Positions 1-5,320 of a stretch of 7,643 nucleotides of DNA are shown piece after piece. Within the stretch, counting starts at the first letter, position 1; each line of letters begins with the position of its first letter. Made by a program: the position numbers and the translations under genes. The notes under the pieces were generated by a model. That model had not been told where the DNA came from, made no database searches, and worked only from the letters and a program-made list of their open reading frames with translations. Source of the DNA: Chloroflexota bacterium (lineage in GTDB: Bacteria; Chloroflexota; Anaerolineae; 4572-78; J111); contig RFJF01000149.1 in assembly GCA_003695455.1 (NCBI GenBank), positions 1 through 7,643 of the forward strand. The letters run 5' to 3'.

Positions 1-1
1 C

Positions 2-3000
2 GCCATGGCCAGCGGCACGTACGATATCACCTCATTCCTGGCCGGCTCATCCACCGTCTTTTCTGCCACCCGGCAAATTACCATTCAGGCCGCACCCTAC
101 CTGACCATTGATGACGGTAACCGGCACGCGCCGCAGCAGGAAATTACCGTTCGGCTGCACAACCACGCCGCCAATTCCGGTTACGATGTTTACGTGGATA
201 TTGACGGCGTGGCCGGCAACGGCCCCAACGGCACAGACGCCGAAACCCTGATTGAGGCCGGCATTGTTACCGACAACAACGGCGAGGCCGCCGTAACCTA
301 CACCATTCCCGATACCGTTACCCCGGTTGGTCTCACCGCCGACACCGCCCACCAGGTGCAATCGGTGCGCAGCAACAACCAGGTTGCCAAAACAGACCTG
401 TTTGTGGTGGTGGCAGATTTGCAGGTAACCGCCATTACCGTACCCGCAGACCCGCAACCCGGTGTACCTTTGCCCATTCAGCTTTCTATCACCAACAACC
501 AACCCGTGACCGTAACCGGCATTCCCTTTGATAACGACCTCTACGTAAACCCCCCGGCCGGCGTACCCACCTACACCCAACAGCTTCCCCCCGGCGACAG
601 CAAAATGTGGATTACCGAAATTGGGCCAAATCAGACCAAACTGATTTCTACCACCATTACCGTGTTCAACCTGGGCACGTATGATTTGCACGGCCGCACA
701 GATACCTCGGACAAAGTGGGCGAAACCGAAGAATTTAACAATCTGTTCCAAACCAGTATGGTGGTGCAGTGTACGCTTACCCCGTTTGAAGATGATTTTG
801 GCGATGGTTCACAAGGCTCATGGACCATGCAGTTATTTGGCAATGCCAACAAAGGGCTGGGCTGGACAGACCCGCTGGCCATGCTGGAACAATCGCCCGC
901 CGAACTGTACGGTCTGGGCACCTACACCGTTGAACCGGCCGGCTTGGGGCTGGAATTACCGCCTGCCCTGCCCGTGGCCCAAAGCACCCCGGCCACCCCG
1001 GCTAACGGCGCCGGCCAGCTTGTGCAGCAGGCCATTCCGCTGGCGCAAACCACCACCGGCATCAATTTCCAGCGCAATAAAGATGCTAACCCTGTGCCCG
1101 GTTTCCCCAGTTATCTGGTTGACGGTGGAAACAAGTACGGCAATCGCGGCGGCGGCCACACTTACGGCTGGCTGGATAACAAAAACAAGCCCAAAGACAA
1201 CTTTAACGCCAAAAACCGCAACAAAGCCGCGGCCCCCGATGAACGGTACGATACCTTCAACCGCCTGCGGCCCGGCGGCAAAGTGTACAAATGGGAATAC
1301 GCCCTGCCCAACGGCCAGTACACCGTGCGCATTGTGGCCGGTGATTCCAAAAATAAAAACGGCACCTACTTTATCAACGCCGAAGGCACGCCGGTAATTG
1401 CCGGCAGCACCAACAGCTATTTCATCGACAACACCGTGACCGTGACCGTAAACGACGGCCGGCTGACTGTTGAAAACGGCTCGACCAACAACAACAAGAT
1501 CGCCTTCATTGAAATCACACCGGCCATTTCTCTGAACGCGCCCACCAATGTGGCGGCCACGGTTACCGGCGCCACCGGTTTTGAAACCATTGATGTGACC
1601 TGGACCGATACCAACAGCTCGCCCAATGAAGAAGTTTACATCATCGAGCGCTCGCCCAACGGCACCAGCGGCTGGACGCAGGTGGGGCAAACCTCTGGCC
1701 CGGATGTGACCACCTTTAACGACAACACCGCCGTTTGCGCCACCAACTACTACTACCGCGTCATTGCCAGCCGCCCCAGCAACAGCGTTCAATCTGCGCC
1801 CAGCGCGGCCAGCAGCGTTATCAGCTTTGCCTGCCAACCGCCCACTACCTGCTCGCAGACCAACCCCTTCCTGGAAAACGGCACCGGCCAGATTGTAATG
1901 GAAGCCGAACACTACGCCGCCAAAGTAGCCGGTTCCGGCTCGGCCAGCGGCAAGGTGTGGAACGAACTATCCGAGACCGATGCCTCTGGCGGCGTGGCTA
2001 TGCAGGCCCAGCCCGTTGTAGCCCAGCAAACAAACGTGGGCGACAGCACCAACGGCCCAAAAATGACCTACTACGTCAACTTTGCCACCGCCGGCAACTA
2101 CACCGTGTATGTGCGGGTCAAGGCGCCGCCACCTGCCGGCACCGGCAACAACGACTCGCTGCACGTGGGGCTGGACGGCCCACCCGCCACCTACGGAGGT
2201 TGGGGGCTGAGTGACGGTTTTAACAATTCGTACAAATGGGGTACAAGGGTCGCCGGATCGCCCACCGTGATTACGGTGACTCCCGCTATGGTCAACCAGA
2301 CCCTGCCCTTCTATGTGTGGATGCGAGAAGACGGCACCATTGTTGACAAAATTGTGCTCAAGCAATCTGCCGGCGCACCCAGCGGTACCGGCCCCGCCGA
2401 GAGCGCCTGTAATCCGCCCGCACCGCCCTACCCGCCGCCCACAAACCTGCAAGCCGTTAAAGGCGCCGATACCACCGAAGTTGTGCTCACCTGGACCGAT
2501 AACACCAACGGCGCGGACCAGGAAGACCGCTTCCTGATTGAACGCTCGGACAACGGCGGCAGCACCTGGACGCAAATCAGCACGGTGGGAACCAATGTGA
2601 CCACCTTTACCGACACCGGCCTGACCTGCGACCAGCAGTACGTGTACCGGGTGCGCGCCCAGCGAGACAGCCCGGCGGCCACATCAGAACCCTCCAACGA
2701 GGATTTCATCATTAACCCGTGTCCCACACCGGACCCGGCCTACCCGCCGCCCACCAACGTGGCGGCTACGGTAAACACCGTTTCGGCCGGCGTGTACACC
2801 ATTGACGTGACCTGGCAAAACCAGACCACCGATGAAACCGAACTGCGGCTGGAACGCACCGATGACGGCGGAACCACCTGGACCCAGATTGTCGTGCTGC
2901 CCGCCGGCACCACCAGCTACAATGATCCAACCGTGGTGTGCCAAACCGGCTACGCCTACCGGTTGATTGCCTACCGGGCCAGCCCGGAAAAAATATCGGC

Positions 3001-5167
3001 CCCGTCGGTAGCCTCTAATACGGCCACCACCGGCGCCTGTCCGGTTTCTTCCTGTGATAAAAGCGGCGAGCTGGACGGCCAGCTTCACCTGTGCAGCAGC
3101 GGTACCGGCATTACCCAAAGTGATGATGCCGCAGGCGGCTACATGTTCCTGCGGCGCGCCGTCAACGGCCTGTCGTTTGATATGATTGTCAAGGTAAATG
3201 GCGTGCCCAACCAAACTGCCAATTCCGTAGCCGGGCTGGAGGTGCGCGATACCACCGCCACAGATTCCAAAAAGGTGGACCTGGTGGTTCACAACGGCAA
3301 CACCCGCGAGGTTGCCGCCTACCATCGGGCGGCTGCCGGCGGCGCAGTAGCCACCGTTGCCAACTGGACAGACACCGGCGGCGATGTGCCCACCTGGCTG
3401 CGCATTGTGCGGGCCAACGGCAAATTCTACTTTTACTACAACGCCCGCGTCAGTGAAATTCCCGTGGTTGGCGCGTGGAACCTGCTGGGCAGTGTAGATG
3501 ACTCGATGGGCGCCTCGGTGCAGGTGGGGCTGGTGAACGCCACCGGCAACGGCTCGCTCAGCGAATCTTTGTGGGATTATTTCCGCGTGAGCTGCGTGTC
3601 TGTGCCCACTGCGCAGGAATGCGGCGTGGTCAACGAATCAAGCGGGCTGGCGGTGAACAACGCCATCAACTACTCAGACAGCTTCCCCAGCACCGACGGC
3701 CGCAACACGTGGCTGCGCACCCAAACCCCGTCCGGCTCGTACCCGGCGGTTTACTACCACGATTCTTCAACCACCGACTATACGGAAGAAACGCAGTTTA
3801 ACGCCGCCAACTACTGGAGCAATGGCCCGCAACTGGAATATGCCTTCAATGTTCTGCAATCCGGCGTGTACTACGTGTGGCTGCTGGGCTACAGCCCCGA
3901 CAACAACAGCGATTCAATTCACATCGGCTTTAACGGCGCCCGCGAAACCTTCCTTGAAGACCCCGGCGGCTCCGGCCTGCACTGGTTCTACCAGCGCCAA
4001 ACCGGCGAACCATACTCCAAACAACTCTCTCAGGGTGTTCATACCATCAACTTCTGGGGCCGTGAAGATGACTTCCAGTTGGTGCAAATACTGCTCACCA
4101 ACCAACCGCCCAGCCGCTTTGCGCCAACCGGCAGTGCCCCGCTCAACCAATCGGCCTGTATGGAGCCGGTGCCGCCCGAATTTCCGCCCAACCTGGAAAT
4201 GTGTTCCGGCAACCTGCTGCAACAACCCGGTTTTGAAACCGGCGGCACGGGCAATCAGCTTGCCTGGGATTACGTAAACGGCGCCGCGCGTGGCAGCTCT
4301 TACCGTTACAGTGGCAGCTTTGGCGTTAACCTGCCGGCCACCGATATTCTGGGCTACCCCAAAGATACCGCGCCGGAACTGAAACAAACCTTTAATATGC
4401 CAGACTGGATTAACGCCACCACCAAAATGCTGGTGTCGCTGAAAGTGGCTGTGCTCAAAACGCCCAACCCGGATGACCCGGCGGGCATCGCTCTGAACAG
4501 CCCCAACGACCTGCTGTACCTGGACATTCTGGACCAAAGCGATAATCCGCTAACCAACAATGTGCCCGTTGCCGACGGCGATGACAACCCGCCCGACGGC
4601 AGCACCAACATTGCGCCGCCCGGCCTGCCCGACGAAGACTTTAACAGCATAGACAACAAAGACATCTTCCCGGACTTTTTGGGCACGCTGGCCGATAAAA
4701 AAGACCTGGGCGGCCAGCCCGTAACGGCTCACTTCTTTGCGCCCAACCCGGCGCAACTAACGCCCGGCCTGCCGGATAACGACCCCAGCCGCTACTCTAC
4801 CGTTTTCTGGATGGATGACCTGTCTCTTGAGGTCTGCACCTCGCAGGAAGTGCCGGCGCAGGACCCGTCAAAAGGCACCATCAAGGGCGACCTGGTAGTG
4901 GTCATTGGCAGCACCCAGGTTAGGGTAGAGGGTGTAACCGTGTGGGCCTACGCCATTGACCCGCCGGGGCCAATCCAAACCACCTACTCGGTGAACACGC
5001 CGCTGGGGAAAGACAACTACAGCTTCTACAACCTGGACCCCGGCACATACACCCTGTACGCCGAGTTTGTTGACAACGAGGGAACCGCCTACGGTGTGCA
5101 GCGTACGGTTACGGTGCAGGCCGGCGGTATATCCAACACCGACCTGCTGTTGCGGGTGGGGCAGTAG
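2..5167 (+). CDS. Giant multimodular extracellular carbohydrate-binding/adhesin-like protein (5' partial)
   Basis: The frame is open to the left edge. The first Met (base 5) has no ribosome binding site and no signal peptide and falls inside an Ig-like module, so the true start is upstream. Residues are numbered from that Met. Modules in order: Ig-like strands (1-135); CARDB-like (138-253); a short FEDDFGDG-containing segment (256-350); malectin-like (353-506); Fn3-1 (513-610); CBM6/GH115-C-like copy a (615-802); Fn3-2 (810-906); Fn3-3 (914-1012); ConA-like (1017-1197); CBM6-like copy b (1206-1385); CBM4/9-like (1400-1611); carboxypeptidase-regulatory-like (1624-1720). There are 16 cysteines, mostly near module edges. 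No catalytic domain, LPXTG, PEP-CTERM or T9SS-type tail is seen; it ends LLLRVGQ. The families present typically bind glycans or act as spacers, so the likely role is surface adhesion or polysaccharide binding. A catalytic domain could still lie in the missing N-terminal part. Coding is certain; the function is inferred. Confidence 0.9.
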   Translation, partial: AMASGTYDITSFLAGSSTVFSATRQITIQAAPYLTIDDGNRHAPQQEITVRLHNHAANSGYDVYVDIDGVAGNGPNGTDAETLIEAGIVTDNNGEAAVTYTIPDTVTPVGLTADTAHQVQSVRSNNQVAKTDLFVVVADLQVTAITVPADPQPGVPLPIQLSITNNQPVTVTGIPFDNDLYVNPPAGVPTYTQQLPPGDSKMWITEIGPNQTKLISTTITVFNLGTYDLHGRTDTSDKVGETEEFNNLFQTSMVVQCTLTPFEDDFGDGSQGSWTMQLFGNANKGLGWTDPLAMLEQSPAELYGLGTYTVEPAGLGLELPPALPVAQSTPATPANGAGQLVQQAIPLAQTTTGINFQRNKDANPVPGFPSYLVDGGNKYGNRGGGHTYGWLDNKNKPKDNFNAKNRNKAAAPDERYDTFNRLRPGGKVYKWEYALPNGQYTVRIVAGDSKNKNGTYFINAEGTPVIAGSTNSYFIDNTVTVTVNDGRLTVENGSTNNNKIAFIEITPAISLNAPTNVAATVTGATGFETIDVTWTDTNSSPNEEVYIIERSPNGTSGWTQVGQTSGPDVTTFNDNTAVCATNYYYRVIASRPSNSVQSAPSAASSVISFACQPPTTCSQTNPFLENGTGQIVMEAEHYAAKVAGSGSASGKVWNELSETDASGGVAMQAQPVVAQQTNVGDSTNGPKMTYYVNFATAGNYTVYVRVKAPPPAGTGNNDSLHVGLDGPPATYGGWGLSDGFNNSYKWGTRVAGSPTVITVTPAMVNQTLPFYVWMREDGTIVDKIVLKQSAGAPSGTGPAESACNPPAPPYPPPTNLQAVKGADTTEVVLTWTDNTNGADQEDRFLIERSDNGGSTWTQISTVGTNVTTFTDTGLTCDQQYVYRVRAQRDSPAATSEPSNEDFIINPCPTPDPAYPPPTNVAATVNTVSAGVYTIDVTWQNQTTDETELRLERTDDGGTTWTQIVVLPAGTTSYNDPTVVCQTGYAYRLIAYRASPEKISAPSVASNTATTGACPVSSCDKSGELDGQLHLCSSGTGITQSDDAAGGYMFLRRAVNGLSFDMIVKVNGVPNQTANSVAGLEVRDTTATDSKKVDLVVHNGNTREVAAYHRAAAGGAVATVANWTDTGGDVPTWLRIVRANGKFYFYYNARVSEIPVVGAWNLLGSVDDSMGASVQVGLVNATGNGSLSESLWDYFRVSCVSVPTAQECGVVNESSGLAVNNAINYSDSFPSTDGRNTWLRTQTPSGSYPAVYYHDSSTTDYTEETQFNAANYWSNGPQLEYAFNVLQSGVYYVWLLGYSPDNNSDSIHIGFNGARETFLEDPGGSGLHWFYQRQTGEPYSKQLSQGVHTINFWGREDDFQLVQILLTNQPPSRFAPTGSAPLNQSACMEPVPPEFPPNLEMCSGNLLQQPGFETGGTGNQLAWDYVNGAARGSSYRYSGSFGVNLPATDILGYPKDTAPELKQTFNMPDWINATTKMLVSLKVAVLKTPNPDDPAGIALNSPNDLLYLDILDQSDNPLTNNVPVADGDDNPPDGSTNIAPPGLPDEDFNSIDNKDIFPDFLGTLADKKDLGGQPVTAHFFAPNPAQLTPGLPDNDPSRYSTVFWMDDLSLEVCTSQEVPAQDPSKGTIKGDLVVVIGSTQVRVEGVTVWAYAIDPPGPIQTTYSVNTPLGKDNYSFYNLDPGTYTLYAEFVDNEGTAYGVQRTVTVQAGGISNTDLLLRVGQ
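416..763 (+). other. CARDB-like adhesion module (domain of giant protein)
   Basis: Residues 138-253 start with DLQVTAITVPADPQPG and end with a KVGETEEFNN stretch (E240, N245, N246). This is the usual shape of a CARDB (cell-adhesion-related bacterial) Ig-like domain: a DL..t.i start, a central N-rich strand pair, and a final D...v.E.nE.NN turn. It is preceded by Ig-like strands (residues 1-135) that may belong to another bacterial Ig-fold cut by the window edge. Family-level assignment only; no ligand can be named. Confidence 0.6.
1061..1522 (+). other. Malectin-like module (domain of giant protein)
   Basis: Residues 353-506 begin INFQ and run through a D373-G-G turn, YGNRGGG, HTYGW, a DERYDTFNRLRPGG stretch, a WEYALPNGQYTVRIVAGD strand pair, an EGTPV strand, a VNDGRLTVENGS strand and a closing IAFIEI strand. 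This order (INFQ, D.G..YG, R.GG..YGW, LPNG.Y.V....D, DG.L....., I..IEI) is typical of malectin/CBM57-like domains in secreted bacterial proteins, which generally bind carbohydrates. The segment between YGW and DERYD is unusually rich in Lys and Asn. Confidence is moderate because the module was recognised by pattern only. Confidence 0.6.
1541..1834 (+). repeat. Fibronectin type III repeat, copy 1
   Basis: Residues 513-610: PTNVAATV start, a DVTWTD strand, an IIERSPNG..GWTQVG turn and a YYYRV strand, which is the Fn3 B/C/F strand pattern. Two cysteines, C578 just before the YYYR strand and C610 at the end, are 32 residues apart and have equivalents in the two other copies. The DNA shares a 23-base segment with copy 3 (1541-1563 against 2750-2772, two differences) and a perfect 15-base segment with copy 2 (1704-1718 against 2595-2609), which indicates intragenic duplication. 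Confidence 0.82.
1847..2410 (+). repeat. CBM6/GH115 C-terminal-like carbohydrate-binding module, copy a
   Basis: Residues 615-802. It opens with a MEAEHYAA strand (E633, E635), contains a central DSLHVGLDG motif (717-725) and closes with VWMREDGTIVDKIVLK (MREDG 773-777). This set matches the jelly-roll module seen at the C-terminus of GH115-type proteins and in CBM6/35-like domains, where the early EAE acidic residues commonly help form a calcium site. C615 and C802 lie at the two edges. A second, divergent copy follows at 3620-4159. Carbohydrate binding is inferred from the family; the ligand is unknown. Confidence 0.68.
2432..2722 (+). repeat. Fibronectin type III repeat, copy 2
   Basis: Residues 810-906, following a Pro-rich linker (PPAPPYPPP). 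It carries PTNLQAV, a VVLTWTDNTN strand, FLIERSDNGGSTWTQIS and a YVYRVRAQR strand. C875 and C906 (31 apart) match the cysteine pair of the other copies. It shares a perfect 15-base segment with copy 1 (2595-2609). Confidence 0.82.
2744..3040 (+). repeat. Fibronectin type III repeat, copy 3
   Basis: Residues 914-1012, separated from copy 2 only by a short TPDPAYPPP-like linker. It shows PTNVAATV, a DVTWQNQTTDETELRLER strand pair, DDGGTTWTQIV and a YAYRLIAYR strand. C979 and C1012 (33 apart) are the equivalents of the pairs in copies 1 and 2. The start is nearly identical to copy 1 at DNA level (2750-2772). Confidence 0.82.
3053..3595 (+). other. Concanavalin A-like (DUF1349/LamG-like) module (domain of giant protein)
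   Basis: Residues 1017-1197: FDMIVKVNGVPNQ strand, AGLEVRDTT, VDLVVHNGN, then PTWLRIVRANGKFYFYY (W1131), a W-L-G-S turn, VQVGLVNATGN and a final DYFRVSC. This is the typical strand order of ConA-like jelly-rolls of the enolase-regulator/DUF1349 or LamG type, which usually bind sugars or act as structural modules. Cysteines C1017, C1030 and C1197 sit at the start and end; C1030 is an extra one. There is no glycosidase catalytic E-x-D-x-x-E motif, so binding rather than hydrolysis is expected. Confidence 0.65.
3620..4159 (+). repeat. CBM6/GH115 C-terminal-like module, degenerate copy b
   Basis: Residues 1206-1385. It parallels copy a: DSIHIGFNG (1303-1311) matches DSLHVGLDG, and FWGREDDFQLVQILLT (GRED 1352-1355) matches VWMREDGTIVDKIVLK. 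The early acidic EAEHY of copy a is replaced by a NAINY stretch (N1219, I1221), so the usual calcium ligands appear to be lost. C1206 and C1385 lie at the edges. It may keep the fold with altered or no glycan binding. Confidence 0.6.
4202..4837 (+). other. CBM4/9-like module with acidic insert (domain of giant protein)
   Basis: Residues 1400-1611: NLLQQPGFETGG start, a SYRYSGSFGVNL strand, and a WMDDLSLEVC end (W1602). This is the N.l.npGFE...G and ...DD..l.. frame of CBM4/9-like or galactose-binding-like jelly-rolls. It contains a roughly 35-residue acidic, Pro/Asn-rich segment (about 1524-1558, with PPDGSTN and PDEDFNSIDNKD) that looks like a loop insertion. C1400 and C1611 lie at the edges. 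Confidence 0.5.
4874..5164 (+). other. Carboxypeptidase-regulatory-like / SdrB-type C-terminal module
   Basis: Residues 1624-1720: GTIKGDLVV, VRVEGVTVWAYA, then YSFYNLDPGTYTLYAEF and a final VTVQAGGISNTDLLLR. The pattern G.V.g.....g..V...........G.Y.f.nl.PG.Y.l.......V.. is that of a carboxypeptidase-regulatory-like (transthyretin-like) beta-sandwich, often found as a terminal stalk module. The protein ends seven residues after NTDL, with no sorting motif, transmembrane segment or anchor. Confidence 0.6.
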
Positions 5168-5189
5168 GATAAATTGTAACAAAACGTTT

Positions 5190-5222
5190 ACGCAAAATTT
5201 CGGGGATCACGGGTGTTTGCGT
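5190..5222. repeat. 7-base inverted repeat around the promoter core
   Basis: ACGCAAA (5190-5196) and TTTGCGT (5216-5222) are perfect reverse complements with a 19-base gap. The right arm ends inside the extended -10 element. Such spacing could fit a dimeric regulator, but a 7-base pair of arms is expected by chance about once in a stretch this size, so support is weak. Confidence 0.2.
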
Positions 5223-5230
5223 GGTATAAT
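5222..5230 (+). promoter_or_regulatory. Extended -10 promoter element for the propeller gene
   Basis: TGGTATAAT (TGN plus a perfect TATAAT at 5225-5230) lies 90 bases upstream of the start codon. No good -35 hexamer sits at the usual distance, which is acceptable for an extended -10 promoter. Transcription would begin near 5237, giving a 5' UTR of roughly 84 bases. The gene upstream ends at 5167 and shows no clear terminator, so some readthrough is possible. Confidence 0.55.
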
Positions 5231-5272
5231 TTCTAAGAGGGATAGTTTGAACCGAACGTTGCCACAACATAA

Positions 5273-5296
5273 ACGCCGCGCGGCGTATGGCCGCGC
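5273..5296 (+). promoter_or_regulatory. GC-rich hairpin region in presumed 5' UTR
   Basis: ACGCCGCGCGGCGT (5273-5286) is a perfect 14-base palindrome. Overlapping it, GCGCGGC (5278-5284) pairs with GCCGCGC (5290-5296) across a 5-base loop. The two structures exclude each other. They lie upstream of the GAGGG ribosome binding site (5305-5309) and could influence mRNA stability or translation. No run of T follows, so this is not a terminator. The base pairing is direct from sequence; the role is inferred. Confidence 0.4.
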
Positions 5297-5320
5297 AGAT
5301 ATCCGAGGGTAATTTTTGAA

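Noticed and set aside
5..7. ATG at the left edge as the true start of the giant protein
   Set aside because: No ribosome binding site or signal peptide, the frame is open upstream, and the residues read as the middle of an Ig-like strand pattern.
47..751. 234-codon open frame on the - strand
   Set aside because: Antisense shadow of the Ig-like/CARDB region with the same Gly/Val-rich composition; no domain pattern.
681..1397. 238-codon open frame in another + frame
   Set aside because: Overlaps the in-frame giant gene; rich in Pro/Trp/Cys runs with no fold pattern, typical of a frame shadow.
956..1912. 318-codon open frame on the - strand
   Set aside because: It is fully antisense to the giant gene; its Gly/Val/Ala-rich composition is what the reverse complement of GCC/ACC/AAC-rich coding DNA gives, and it shows no recognisable domain.
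5168..5200. Intrinsic terminator after the giant gene
   Set aside because: Only a weak AT-rich AAATT/AATTT pairing; no GC stem followed by a T-run.
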